Shown: positions 52,054 to 64,000, counted from the first letter of the stretch. The stretch: 64,000 bases of DNA from Tetrahymena thermophila SB210 (GCF_000189635.1 NW_002475974.1:186001-250000); one strand, 5' to 3'. Numbers and translations: made by a program. The notes: a model not told the origin generated them from the letters alone.

Positions 52054-53200
52054 ATGCTAACTTCAACCTTATTTATTTATATTAGTTGCATCATTTTAGG
52101 CCTCTTTATAGCGTTATTTTCAAGTAAAAGAAAAAGAGAATTACAATAATAAAATTCTCCTTCTGCACAAAATACCAAAGAAACTCCAATTTAGCTTGAT
52201 AAGCTCGTAATTTAAGAATTCAATATTCTTTATTTATCTTTGCATTCTTCAAAAAACGAAGGATTATATATAAAAATATAGATAATAGGTTTAGGTAATC
52301 CTGGCTAATAATATGAGAACATGAGACATAATGTAGGAAAATTATTTATTTCTTACACTGCTAATAAATTTAATGCATAGCTAAAAAAAATAAATTGTAA
52401 TAGTTTGCTTATTAAACTGAAAATGCTTCATGTATTTTTAACTTGATAATTATATTTAGAAGGATACTTAGCCATTTTAAATGAAGACACTAATCTACCT
52501 AAAATTGGTTTATTTAACACTTATTGCTATATGAACATCAGTGGAAAATCTATTTCTGAAGTTATAAAAAAGCACCAAGTATTTTAAAATTTTTATTTAA
52601 CACTCTTATTGAATAAATTTGAAAAAAAGGTAAAAGTAGAGAATATAATTGTTGTTCACGATGACTTAGATAATGCATTTGGTAAAGTAAAAATTAAAGA
52701 AGGAGGCAGTGCAGAGTAGGAAAATTATTTAAAATACATTTATGAAAAACTAAAATTTATTCTAAAAAATTTAGAGGTCATAATGGTCTTAAGTCTATAA
52801 TTGAATATTTAGATACAAAAGAGTTTTTGAGATTAAAAATAGGCATAGGTATTTATTTATTTGCTCATTCACTTATTCATTCAAATCCTTTTTATTTTAA
52901 TTATATTAATTTTTATTAAAAAATTTTAAATATTTGCAGATAGACCAAACTCCAGAGATCCTATTGTAATAAGTCCTTATGTCCTAGGCAATTTTTCAAC
53001 AGGTAAAATAGCAATTTATGTAAACGATATAAAAAATTAATTTAATTGCTAGATATTTTAAAATCGATTTCTTCTATTTAGATAATAAAAACTCAATATA
53101 AAAATATTATTTTAACATAGATTAACAAACTAGACTTAACACTGAAATATTTGAGAAAGGAATAGAGATACTCAAAAATAAAAATTTTATTTAATGTTGA
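52054..53200 (+). CDS. PTH1: peptidyl-tRNA hydrolase (Pth1 family) with N-terminal membrane segment
   Basis: Pth1 cleaves peptidyl-tRNA released from stalled ribosomes. Recognised motifs in order are IIGLGNPGQQYENMRHNVGK (catalytic His in RHN, Asn in GLGNPG), FNTYCYMNISGKSISE, IIVVHDDLDNAFGKVKIKEG (Asp of HDDLD), EGHNGLKSIIEYL, then DRPNSRDPI. All catalytic positions known for the bacterial enzyme are present. Five introns join in phase: near 52400-52451, 52580-52630, 52716-52772, 52850-52940 and 53000-53070. The first about 75 residues precede the domain and include LFIYISCIILGLFIALFSS, a likely transmembrane segment or uncleaved signal anchor followed by KRKRE, suggesting the enzyme is tethered to a membrane. 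The stop is TGA 53198-53200. Confidence 0.92.
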
Positions 53201-53869
53201 CAAGATAGAAACCTTAAAATTTGAATATAGTTTAGAGAAAATCTTCATAAAAAATATTTAAATATACTTTTAAAAATATAATTGTTTGAATAAATAAAGT
53301 GTATTAAGATAAAAATATGTATTTTATTTATATTTGTTGTTACTTAAAAAAAAAGATATCGTTAATATTAATTGTTAGAAAGTGAAGATCTATCAATGGA
53401 AAATTTTATAAGATAGCCAATGAAAGAATTAAAATGTTAATTTGATTTATTTACTTTATGTTTAAGACAGATTCAATTGATAAATTTTTATAAATTTGTT
53501 TATGATTAGAATTTAATAACAAATTAAATTTGAAATATTAAGCAAAACACAAATAAAATTATATAATATTTGAATTAAATGTTGCTGTGATAATCAAGAA
53601 ATAATCCATCAAAAGAGCAACAGAAATGCAGACATACATGCATAAAGATTAAAATCAACAACGAGATAATAAAATTTTTAAAATATATAAGTTTTAATTC
53701 ATATTTTTTAATATTGCTACTATTTTGATGCTATTTCTTGTATTTATTTAATGGATGGCTTTATATATAATGTTTTTAATTGCAAATATGTTTACTATTT
53801 ATTTTTCATTCATTAATTCATCTTTTCATTCATTATTTTGTATATACTATCATTAATTATTTTTATTAT
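53201..53869. other. intergenic interval between convergent genes, 0.67 kb
   Basis: Contains only AT-rich sequence between the 3' ends of the hydrolase and centrin genes. Confidence 0.55.
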
Positions 53870-54382
53870 TCAAACAAAATTTTTCTTTGTCATAATATTG
53901 TAGAAATCATCTTCTGTTACCAATCCATCACCATTTGAATCAGCTCTTTCAATCATTTCTTATAATTCAGAATCATCCATTTATTCACCTAATTCTTGGG
54001 CAATTCTACGAAGTTACTTAATTGAGATACCAACATTGTTTTCGTCATTGAAAAGCATGAAAACTTTTCTGATATCTTCTCTTGAGTCCTTATCAGAGAT
54101 ACGAGCGGTCATCAAATTTAAGAATTCAGCGAAATTGATTTAACCACTTTGATCAGTATCAAGATCTGCAATCATTTTATAAATTGTTTAATTTTTTGCT
54201 TCGAAACCCAATGATCTCATAGCAGCTTGAAGTTCAGAAGGATCAATTGTGCCACCAAGATCCATATCGAAAAGATCAAAGGCTTCCTTAATTTCGATGA
54301 CTTCGTCTTCAGTAACACCTGGTCTAACATAATCTGCAGGATTAAATTTCTTTTGTTAGGTTTAATTCTTTCTTTGATTCAT
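53870..54382 (-). CDS. centrin-family EF-hand protein, 170 aa
   Basis: An intronless frame of 171 codons encodes a four-EF-hand protein of centrin length. The short N-terminal tail ([20 protein letters not shown]) leads into [18 protein letters not shown], the centrin signature. Loops are [36 protein letters not shown] and [12 protein letters not shown]. Loop three is degenerate: Asn at position 1, Gln at position 12 and an Asn-Val core, so it probably does not bind calcium. Linker [15 protein letters not shown] and [16 protein letters not shown] are also centrin-like. Centrins sit in basal bodies and contractile fibres, both abundant in ciliates. The C-terminus (MTKKNFV) lacks the usual KKTSLY ending, so it may be a divergent paralogue. 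Confidence 0.92.
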
Positions 54383-55751
54383 TTTCGTTAGATTTTATTC
54401 ACTAGTTTACCTTTTTATTTATATATTTTTTTGAAGATATTAATTTTTTTTATTTTAATCAAATGAAATTTTTCTTTATTCTTAATTTGCTTCTTTATTT
54501 CAAATTTTTGAAGATCCTAAAAAGCATTTAACTAATTATGGTAAGCATTGAGTTAGCATTATCAATAATCAAAATAAATTAAATATTGATTTTATCTTGT
54601 TAACATTTGAAAATTTAAAAAAAATCAAAAAATAACCACCGAATTCTTTCAAAATTATTTACAATTATATTATTGTTTAGTTGATAGATGGATAATATAA
54701 AGTTTAACTTACTTAATTTAAATAGAAGCAACAAATATAAAATATTTATTCTACTAAAAAATAAAAATTTTATTTTAAATATTTCGAAATTTTATACTTG
54801 AAGAATAGAGAATAAAACCTAAATTGGATTTTTGCTTTGAATATGCTATGGGATAATAATAACTATTTAAAATTAAATTTTAAGCAACGAATTAAACTTT
54901 ATGGAAAATTTAGAATAAAATCAATTATTTTAATATAAAATAAGATAAAATTTGCTTAATTAGTTTCTTTGTAATAAGTAGAGTCATAGGAAAATATTTA
55001 GTACATATTTTTTTTGACAAAATTTGATCCTTTATTCTTTCAGTTAAATTTTCTTTGCTAATTTAAAAGTAAAAATATAATAACTGAAATTTATTTTAGA
55101 AATGTATTTAGAAAATAAAAATAATATTTTAATCATTATTGATTATTTTTAATTTGAATTATGTAAAAGATAAATTATAAATTTATTAATATATTAGCAA
55201 TCAAAATAGAAGTTAAATTTTTAATTTTAAGTTAAATTATTTTTTAAATTGAATAATTAATTGTTAATTTTAGACTTAAAAATGTTTTGAAAGATTTATC
55301 TTAAATCGTTAAACAATTTTTAATTGATCTTAAAAATAAAATATTTTGAAAAATATAATTTTAAATCAATAAATTAAATGATTATTTTATTTGAATTAAA
55401 CTTTATTTTTTAATATGAAAAAGGAATAAACTAATATAACCTTTAAAATATTAGATTCATTTTTTGGTAATAATTTATTTAAAACCAGAAAATGCATAAA
55501 AATTAACTGCAATTTACTTTTCAAAAAATATTTTAAAGATATTTCTAGAAGGAATTAATTTGATTTAATTTAGATTTAGTTTATTTTAAAAGCATTAACA
55601 TTTAAAAAGACGCCAAACGTATTAAAACAATTTTAATCAACTCAATTACTATTTAAAAATTATTTTAACTTTTATAAACAAACTTTATACTTTATCCTAA
55701 AATTTCATGTTATGAAACTAAGATGCGTTTAGATATTTATTTAGATTATCA
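54383..55751. other. gene-free interval, 1.4 kb
   Basis: Includes the centrin promoter and the 3' flank of the small membrane protein gene. No coding frame with motif support or RNA gene is seen. Confidence 0.55.
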
Positions 55752-56126
55752 TCATTTAGTGACACTATTAATATATTATTCATAGTATTTAGGTGTATAT
55801 TTACGATCAAAGCTTATTAAAGCTTCATTAACTTTTTTAGATACATAGAAAGCATGCATAAAAGAAGGAATTGCTATACCTAAACCATAAAATACATAGC
55901 GAGATTTTACTGGCATTTTAAAATTACCAATTTCATAAATTCTAGTCCAAAATAATGAGAAACACATCACCAAACCTTAAGCTTTAAGAGCATTATAGCT
56001 AACCTAATCATATTTTTCAATATCATCTGGGTCTACTAAGTTAGCTGTTTTTAAACCTAAAAAGGCACCACGATAGACGTCTAGTTATTACTTATTAATC
56101 TACTTTTACTCCTATTATACTTACAT
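55752..56126 (-). CDS. small membrane protein, 124 aa, function unknown
   Basis: One frame of 125 codons ends at TGA 55754-55752 and starts at ATG 56126, where the N-terminus is a run of glutamines encoded mostly by TAA and TAG (MQVQQEQKQINKQQLDVYRG). Hydrophobic segments are ALKAQGLVMCFSLFWTRIY (about residues 50-68) and YVFYGLGIAIPSFMHAFYV (about 79-97), suggesting one or two membrane passes. The C-terminus is polar (FDRKYTPKYYEQY). I do not recognise a family. Size and layout resemble small accessory subunits of ciliate mitochondrial membrane complexes, but this is only a resemblance. Confidence 0.75.
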
Positions 56127-57714
56127 TTTTGTTATTTTTATTATACCTTTTTGGCTAACTTTAAAAGAAAACAAATTAAGATATTTTTTCTATTGAAATT
56201 TATCTTTGAAAATTAATTTACCTAGGAATATCTAATTATGAATGAAATTTATAAAACTTTGATAAAATAATGAAGTAGGAAATATAATTTTACTTAAAAA
56301 TAACGACTTTTTAGTTACTAAATTATATTTTTTAAGATAAGCAGATAAAAAAATGACAGACATTATATGAAGATATCATTTTTTGATTATAAAAATAGAT
56401 GAAAAGTTTAAATTAAAAATGTAGACTTAATTAAAATTAAATATTAATTTCTCTAACATTCATCAATTTATCAATTTGTTACTTTATTTTTTTGCAATAT
56501 TTCTTTGTATTTTATAGTAACTTTATCAAATATCACTCAACATTATTATTTAAAATAAGAAATAGATATTTTAATGTTTTGTAACTATTTTCAAACTTTT
56601 GATATAACAAAATGCAATTAATGGTATCAAATATCTTTAAAAAATTGTATTTTTGTTAAGATTATTGTAATTAAATAAAAAAAAAATAATATGCCAATTC
56701 TTATATGATGTAGTTTTCAAACTAAAAATAATATGCTCGCATTTAAACTCAGAAAATTTAATAAGAAAAACATACTTTAATGTTAATATATTCTTTAAAT
56801 TAAAATAATATTTTTAGTTGTTTTCAACCATAATAGCAAGTTGTACTATATTAAAATAATTATAAAATAGATAGATAGCTCGTATTTGCTTCATCAAATA
56901 TGAGCTACTATTTATAACCATTTAATCATTTAATGATTACTTAAATTATGATTACTTTATGCATCGTAATATAATTATCAAAATTTAAACTACATAATAG
57001 AATTTATAAGAAAAAATGATGGTCTATTAAAATTTATATAAATTAAATTGATAAAAATCTAATTGTATAAAAAATACTTTCTATTACTTTTTTAGGATTT
57101 TAAATATCTTAAAGAGTTTAAAAATATCAGTTATTTATAATTTTAAGTGAATATTATTTTGGCTAAAGAAGGGAATTTATAAATTATTTGATCATTAGAG
57201 ATAAGTTTATTTGAAAATTATTTGTAAATTTACTCAAATTCTTTAGTAATTGTGCAATTTACATTTTACTGGAGTATTTTTTTAAAAATTTTCTATTTAG
57301 AACAGTATTAAAGGTACTATTGAAAATAGAAATTTTAAAGAAAAATTGAGTAATTAAGTTAATAGGAAATAGTATTAATTTCCTTTGATAGAAAAAGACT
57401 AGAAGGTTTTAGAGTGAAATAAAGATGTAATAAAAATAATTAGAAATTTTTTAAATATAAAACAAAGATGTTTATCGGGTAAAAACCAAGTATAATAATA
57501 TAAAGCTCTTATTTTAAAATTGAATTTTTCCAATTTTTAGTTTTTTCTTAGAAGTTTTAAAGAAAACTAAATAAAAAATCATTGAACATAAATATCATTG
57601 TTAGTCTATTTATAGATAAATTGTTCTAGAGTTTCAAGTTTATTTAAATACCACATAAGTTCTAATAAAAAATTAAAAATTTTTAAAAATATTTAGAAAT
57701 TATTTTTTTATAAA
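56127..57714. promoter_or_regulatory. divergent intergenic region, 1.6 kb
   Basis: Lies between the small membrane protein gene (minus) and the first DOMON-b561 gene (plus). AT-rich with no recognisable gene; both promoters must be here. Confidence 0.5.
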
Positions 57715-60347
57715 ATGAGGAAACACATTCAGAATACTTTGTTATTCATAATCAGTTTGGGTTTTGTTTTAACATCTTAATTTGAAGAATAAAGGGTTTT
57801 TTAATAAAATTAAAATGACCTTACACCACTTAGCTCTTCTCTATCATTGACTAATGGAATAACTCTTAATTTTGAAATTTAAGGAACAGATATAGTTTTT
57901 ATGATTGAATCTACAAAACCATAAGGCTGGATAGGATTAGGATTTGGTGCTACTATGACAAACACAGATATGGCCATTTTTTTTGCAAATATGAATGGTT
58001 AACCTGTAATTTTATTTTATTTACTTAAAATTGGAGTAATAAATTTTTAATAACAATTTATAGGCTGTTCAAGATGCTTATTCTACTAATACAGTAAGAC
58101 CGCCCTTTGATACTTAGCAAGATTGGACTTTGCTAGGCTCCTCAATAACTTCAAACAGTTTTTAAATGAAGGCTAAACGTGCTTTAAATACTGGTGATAC
58201 TAATAATGATATTATTTTACAATAAGGACAAACATATAATTTTTGTATTGCATGGTCTTCTTCTTAAACTTTTGGTTATCATGATAGTTATTATTCCTAT
58301 TCTATAACATTAACTAACTCTTAAGGGAACAAATAAGCCTCTGAAATATCTGTTGGAGTACCTAAAGATACACTTAATATCCATAAAATTTGGTTATTTT
58401 ATGCATGGGGAATAGGAGCAGATATTGCCATTTTTTTTGGGCGTTATCTCAAAGCTTGGAAGCATCATACTTTAGTTCATTCTATATTATTCTTTATCAT
58501 TAACATTTCTACTATAATCCTTGAAGCCTTGGTCATAAATGGTAACGATTACAAGCTTAAAAATGTTGATAATCTCGATAAAAATGTTAAAAATCATTTT
58601 ATAATTGGATGTGTAATCATGGCCTTGATTATTTTACAACACGTAGGAGGAATTTTACTAAAATTTGGTATAGAGGGAACAAATAAGCATGTAAATACTA
58701 TGAAAAAATTTCATTTAGTATCTGGAATCATAATTTATTTACTAGCAAAGACTAATTTATTAATTGGAACTGATATCAATAATATAACGTAAGCAAATTA
58801 TACATATAGCTAAGGAGTTATAATTTCCGTAATCTCTATCGTTTGTCTTTTCTTATGTGAATTATTTTCAAGATTATACAACTATAAAAGTTTGAAATAA
58901 ATTCATAATTCAAGAAATTCTTATTTAACTTAATAATCTTCTTTTGAGAATCTTGAACATTAAGAGTTAATGAGGATGCTCAATGATGAGAAAAGAGAAA
59001 TATCATAAATAAAAGCAGCTCTACCCAACTTGAAATGGGTTATCTATAACTAGGGAGTCTATGACATATCAAATTTCGTACATCCAGGAGGATAGTTCAT
59101 TATAAATGAGATTATAGGAAAAGAAATTGGAAGATATATGATTGGTGCATTTCCTTTGGAGGGATATAATTTTAAGCCTCATAATCACTCTTTTGCAGCT
59201 ATTAAATTGCTAAAAGAAAATAAGATAGGCAGTCTAAAATATGAAGAATCAAATATGCTGCAAGTAGTTAATTAAGAAAATGAACCTCAAAAACCTGCTT
59301 AGAAGCTAAAAGTGTAGTTTTATAATCTTTTCAAGGTAATCAAAAAATGTTTTATTAAATTAAATATTTGATTTCTATTTATTTAGCTGCTTCAAATTAA
59401 TTGAAATTAAAAAACAATAAAAATTAATTATCATAATAATCTATTATTTAATACTTAATTAGATGGTTAAAAGGATACAATTATGTGAGAATATTTATAA
59501 GTTTGACTTTTAGGCAAATGACTTATAAGTGAAAAACATTTTACATGGTGTGGATTGGATTGGAAGACACTACATGATAAAGACATAAGACTCAAGTAAG
59601 AGTAGACTATATACTTAATTGAATTGCATGACTGAGGAAAATATAAATTTTAGGCAGCAACTGATTAATTATACTTAAAATTATATTGAAAAAAAAAATA
59701 CTGATAATATAGAAATAAGAAATGTTAGTCAATTTTCATAGTCTTTACCATTTATAATTAAAAAGTATAATTTTTCTGGAGCCTTATCAAAAAAAATACA
59801 TGAGAAAAACACTTCAATTGATTATTAAATATATGGTCCTCTTGGTAATGGTTTGGGATTTAGTGAGCTTACAAAAAACTAAGAAATATGCATTTTATGT
59901 GGTGGAACAGGAATCTTGCCTTTCCTAGATTTATTTGATTTTTTATTAAAGAAATAAATTTAGCAGACAGTTCCTGATCGTGCAAAAGAATTAGATCCTT
60001 TCAATATTAGTTATGATTAATATTTCTAAGACTGTAAATTTACCGTATATGCTGCATTCTATCAAATTGATGATTTTATTGGCAGAGAATGGATTGTTTA
60101 CCTTAATTAGTTAAGTAAGCTATCAAATAATAATCTGTTCAGGTTCGTACTTAAGTTATCTAAAGGTACTATCCCTGAAGGTATTGAGAAATTAAAATAA
60201 AATAATTTTTAAGAATTAATATTGAGTGAAATTAAAAGTGATAGCTATGATAAAATATTCATTTGCGGCCCTCCAATCATGTACAATAAAGCAATGGAAT
60301 CTTTAGAATAAAATAAAGTAGAAAAAAATAAAATTTTTGTAGTTTGA
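57715..60347 (+). CDS. DOMON - cytochrome b561 - cytochrome b5 - FAD/NAD reductase fusion, 815 aa
   Basis: Three exons (57715-58005, 58064-59335, 59463-60347) give exactly 816 codons. After a signal peptide (LLFIISLGFVLTS) comes a DOMON domain (ESTKPQGWIGLGFGATM, TNTDMAIFF). The b561-type membrane core has candidate heme histidines in NIHKIWLFYAWG, KAWKHHTLVHSI, ILQHVGGILL and KKFHLVSGIIIY. A cytochrome b5-like domain follows (WVIYNQGVYDISNFVHPGGQ, second ligand in KPHNHSFAA). Exon three supplies a cytochrome b5 reductase-like part with YGPLGNGLGF, the NAD-site GGTGILPF and CGPPIMYNKA. Together these could pass electrons from cytosolic NAD(P)H through FAD, b5 and b561 to a DOMON heme on the far side. 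The usual flavin motif RxY(T/S) is not obvious. A tandem relative starts at 62240. Confidence 0.9.
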
Positions 60348-62239
60348 TAAAATAATTCTTTGGTAAATAATTTAAATTATTAAACTAGAAAATATAATCT
60401 AAAAAGCTGAGATTAATTCTTTGAAGAAATTTGTATTTTTTAACAAAAATTTGAAAATAAAATCATTTGAAACCATTAACTAACTCTCTAAATAATAATT
60501 AACAATGTTTAAATTATTTAATACTCTTTATATTTCATTTATTTTTACATTTTCAAAATATCTTAATAGTAAAATCATTAATTAATTATTCATACTGTAC
60601 AATAAAAAAAAATCATTTTGAGGTAACTAAATTTTTTGAAAAAATAAATTTTCAAAAAATGTAATGTCTAAATAAATTATATAAATAGATTAATATCTTT
60701 ATAATATTTAAAAATTAAAAAAAAAGAATAAAGTTAATTAAATATTCAAAAAATCTACATAATAGCCCTAGGTATCAAGTTCATTCATGTTTGTGTTATC
60801 TTTTAAAAATACATTTTGTTAAATTTGACTTGATTGTTTAATATAGTTTTTATTAAATTTGTATCAAAAATAGTTTATTTTTTTGTTACACAACAATGTT
60901 TTTAATAAAATCTCTTTTTAAGTATTTAAATATTTATTATTGAATGAAATATTATTTCCAATAATTAATTAAACAAAGTATTTTTCATTTTCTTAAGAAG
61001 TAACTAAACATATTTTCCTTCAATTTGATTGTAAGAAATTTTTTCATTTTTATTAAAAACTTTTTCTCCAATTTTTTATTTTTATTAAATAATAGATTTT
61101 AATATTATATAAAAATCTATTAATATTGATTAAAGTCATTATTTATTTTTATCTTTTAAATAATTTCTGTTTCGTTTCTAAAATTCATGAAATACAAAGT
61201 TATTATCTAAGTAGAATATTTATTGTCTCTATCTTCTTATATTTTGATGACAATTAATTTTTGTAGATAAAGATATTAATAATTACCAGATCAAAGCTAT
61301 TATTCTGGAAAGAAATTAATTTTTATTTAATCGTATTTAAACAAAATTAGCAAATAAATGATTCTGGAAGGATTTTTTTGTTGTAAGATAATTTATAAAA
61401 CACTAATAAAAGTTTATTGTTTTTTAAATAAATTTCAGTCTATTTCTAAATTATTTAAATCTAAATCTCCTCTTGAAAGATAGGCATAATTAATCTAAAC
61501 AAATTAATTTCAGGCTATTTTACAAATTAAAACGCAAATTTGCAATTTTAGGATAAATTTTTCAGTAAATTGGATTTGCAATCAAAATATTTCTCAATTT
61601 ATATTTGTTAAGATTAAATTTTAAAAATTAAATTTATACTAAATTATGAGGACCAGCCCATTCTCTTCTACATAGAATTTGATGAAATATAAGGGTAAAA
61701 ATTTAGTCTAAATATCTAAGATAATAAAATTTGACGGTTTTGTTAATTTAGGAGAATTTATGAAGAATAATCATCTATTAGTTGGTCTAAGTAATTAATT
61801 AAAAATTTCTCTATTAAAAAGTCTTACGTTGCTAGAAAGTTATATGAAAAATAGCATGTGCATAGAGCTATTGTAATTATCTGTAATAAAAAAAATTTGT
61901 TTTAAAGGAAATGTAAATAAGAAATAAAAAGAGTGGCACACACACAAAGTTACTTATTATTTAGTTAAAATGTTAGATAAAACTTTTCCAAATTTAAGAG
62001 CTATTTTATTTATTTATTGAAAATGTAATTCACAGAAGCTAACACAAATAAATAAATTGTACTTTTTATTGATTTTCATTGCTCTGATTTAAATAACTTA
62101 AAATAAGTAGCAATTTTTAATTTTACTCTTCACTAATAATTATGTTTTTTTTTCTTTAAAATTAAAAAAAATTTGATAGGTAGTAGTTGAAATAATAAAT
62201 TAAAAAAAAAAAATTTGTAATAATATTAATCATAAATAA
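60348..62239. other. gene-free interval between tandem paralogues, 1.9 kb
   Basis: Contains the 3' flank of the first DOMON-b561 gene and the promoter of the second. Only AT-rich low-complexity sequence is visible; I saw no remnant of a third copy. Confidence 0.55.
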
Positions 62240-64000
62240 ATGATAAAAACAACTTGCGTTTTATTTTGCTTATTTTTAAGCTTTGGCCTAACAATTTCTA
62301 CTCAAAATAATGAATAAAGAATTTTATAGGCTAATGACCTCTCACCATTAAGTTCATCTATGATGTTAACTAATGGGTTAACTTTAGACTACTAAATATA
62401 AGGCACAGATTTAATTATGATGATAGAGTCTACTAAATAACAAGGTTGGATTGGAGTGGGATTCGGAGCTACTATGTCTAATACAGATATGGTTATCTTT
62501 TTTGCTAATTAAGGTGGGCAACCTGTAATTAATTTATTTTGATTATTTATATAATTTTAACTAAAAATAAACTTGCTTAGGCCGTATCAGATGTATATTC
62601 ATCCGGAGAAGTAACACCATCAACTGATACTCAGTAAGACTGGACTTTATTAGGGTCACAAATTACTTCAAGTAGTTTTAAGATGAAGGCTAAGCGTGCT
62701 TTAAGTACTGGAGATAGCCAAGATACTGTTTTAGTATAAGGAAAAAGTTACAGCTTTTGTGTTGCATGGAGTTCATCAACAAGTTTTGTTTAGCATGATG
62801 ACTATTATTCGTTTTCAGGAAAACTAGATAATAATTTAGGAACTGTTTAGGCTACTGCCATTAATATTGGAGTAGGAGAAGTTGCACTAAATGTTCATAA
62901 AGTTTGGTTGTTTTATGGATGGGGTATAGGAGCTGATATAGGTATTTTTGTTGGACGTTACCTAAAAGCATGGAAGCATCACATTTTAGTTCACGCAATG
63001 ATCTTTTTCATAATCAATGTTTCTACCATTGTCTTAGAAGCAATAGTAATAAATGGAAATGATTACAAGCTTGGTGATGTCAGTAATCTTGATAGTAATG
63101 TTAAAAATCATTTTATAATAGGATGCGTAATCATGGCCTTGATCATTTTATAGCATTTAGGAGGTATTTTACTAAAGATAGGTATAGAAGGAACAAACAA
63201 GCATGTCAATACTATTAAAAAATTCCATTTAGTTTCTGGTATTATCATCTACGCATTAGCAAAGGCTAATATTTTGATTGGAACAGATTTAAATAGCCCT
63301 ACTTCTATAACTTACAACTATAACTAGGGTATAATAATAACTGTAATTTCAATAGTCTTTCTTTTCTTTTGCGAATTATTTTCAAGATTTTACAAGTACA
63401 AAACCTCAAACTAAATATTTGACACCAATAAATCATTTGATAACACTATTCTTAATGAAAATCCTGATCATTAAGAACTCTTGAGAATGCTCAATGTAGA
63501 GAAAAGAGAAATTTCATAAATAATAGCTGCTTTACCAAATTTAAAATGGGTTATTTACAATCAAGGAATTTATGACATATCTGATCTTGTTCATCCTGGA
63601 GGATAATTTATTATTAAAGAAGTTATAGGAAAAGAAGTCGGAAGATATATGCTCGGTGCACTACCTTTGGAAGGACATAACTTCTAACCTTATGCCCATT
63701 CTTCCTCAGCTTTTAATTTATTAAAAAAAAATAAGATAGGCGATTTAAATTATGGTGAATCTAACATTCTAGCATTAGCTAACCAAAAAGAATCAAATGA
63801 AGCAGAAAACAATAATAATAAGCTGAAACTCTTTAACAATTACAAAGTAATTATTTAAAAATTATTTGTGTGGAGGATTTATTTTAGTTTAAAAACTTAA
63901 CAATTTTTGTGTAATTAATTAATAAATTAATATTATTTTAACAAATATAGTTAATCAAAAAAACACAGATATCAGAGACCACTTCTTAATTTGAATTTTA
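62240..64000 (+). CDS. DOMON - cytochrome b561 - cytochrome b5 protein, tandem paralogue, 3' end outside window
   Basis: The exon layout copies the gene at 57715: exon one is 62240-62524 (95 codons) and exon two 62581-63846 (422 codons). A third exon probably begins at 63969 after an AG at 63967-63968. Signal peptide (VLFCLFLSFGLTIS), DOMON (QQGWIGVGFGATMSNTDMV), b561 core (NVHKVWLFYGWGIGADIGIF, KAWKHHILVHAM, LIILQHLGGILLK, KKFHLVSGIIIYA) and b5-like domain (DLVHPGGQFIIKEVIGKE, second His in PYAHSSSA) are all present. Both introns sit at the same sites as in the paralogue, so the genes arose by tandem duplication. The reductase part lies past the window end and is not visible. Confidence 0.88.

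Noticed and set aside
1..64000. Telomeric (G4T2) or internal eliminated sequence boundaries
   Set aside because: No GGGGTT/AACCCC repeats were seen, and genes are continuous with only short conventional introns, so I could not support either.

Overview
This window looks like ciliate nuclear DNA, most likely macronuclear DNA of Tetrahymena or a close oligohymenophorean relative. It is very AT-rich. Every recognisable gene reads through in-frame TAA and TAG (as glutamine) and ends only at TGA, and introns are short, AT-rich and GT...AG. Conserved motifs give continuous proteins only under the ciliate nuclear code, so standard-code ORF calling shows just fragments. I saw no bacterial, viral or transposon genes, no tRNA or rRNA genes, no CRISPR array and no telomeric repeats.

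Layout, left to right. A CDC14 phosphatase runs off the left edge (minus strand). It is followed by a coiled-coil gene (5517-6704, +), a TPR-like and probably mitochondrial protein (8851-10875, +), a 166-bp tandem repeat (about 11414-11885), a small coiled-coil gene (12056-12943, -) and a second CDC14 paralogue (13804-15806, -). Divergent from that paralogue is an RTEL1-type DEAH helicase with a C-terminal RING finger (16706-21458, +). Next come a secreted double DJ-1/PfpI-domain protein (22482-23987, +), a small EF-hand protein with an N-terminal Met-Gly-Cys (24840-25589, +) and a long RCC1-repeat/coiled-coil protein (26923-32539, +). A giant BEACH-WD40 protein of about 11 kb follows (33487-44755, -), then an AT-hook coiled-coil protein (45875-47863, -) with a perfect 67-bp inverted repeat in one intron. 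After that are an ERI1-type exonuclease (48914-49669, +), mitochondrial MnmE/GTPBP3 (49779-51707, -), peptidyl-tRNA hydrolase (52054-53200, +), a centrin (53870-54382, -) and a small membrane protein (55752-56126, -). The right end holds a tandem pair of DOMON-cytochrome b561-cytochrome b5 proteins, the first with a C-terminal FAD/NAD reductase module (57715-60347), the second cut by the window end (62240 onward).

Most genes are unrelated housekeeping or regulatory eukaryotic genes. Possible functional neighbourhoods are the head-to-head MnmE/peptidyl-tRNA hydrolase pair (both translation-related, 346 bp apart), the two CDC14 paralogues within 16 kb, and the DOMON-b561 tandem duplication. For several genes the exon structures were checked by splice-phase arithmetic (splice phases consistent and total coding length a multiple of three). 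For the RCC1 and BEACH genes only key exons were checked, so their full structure is inferred.
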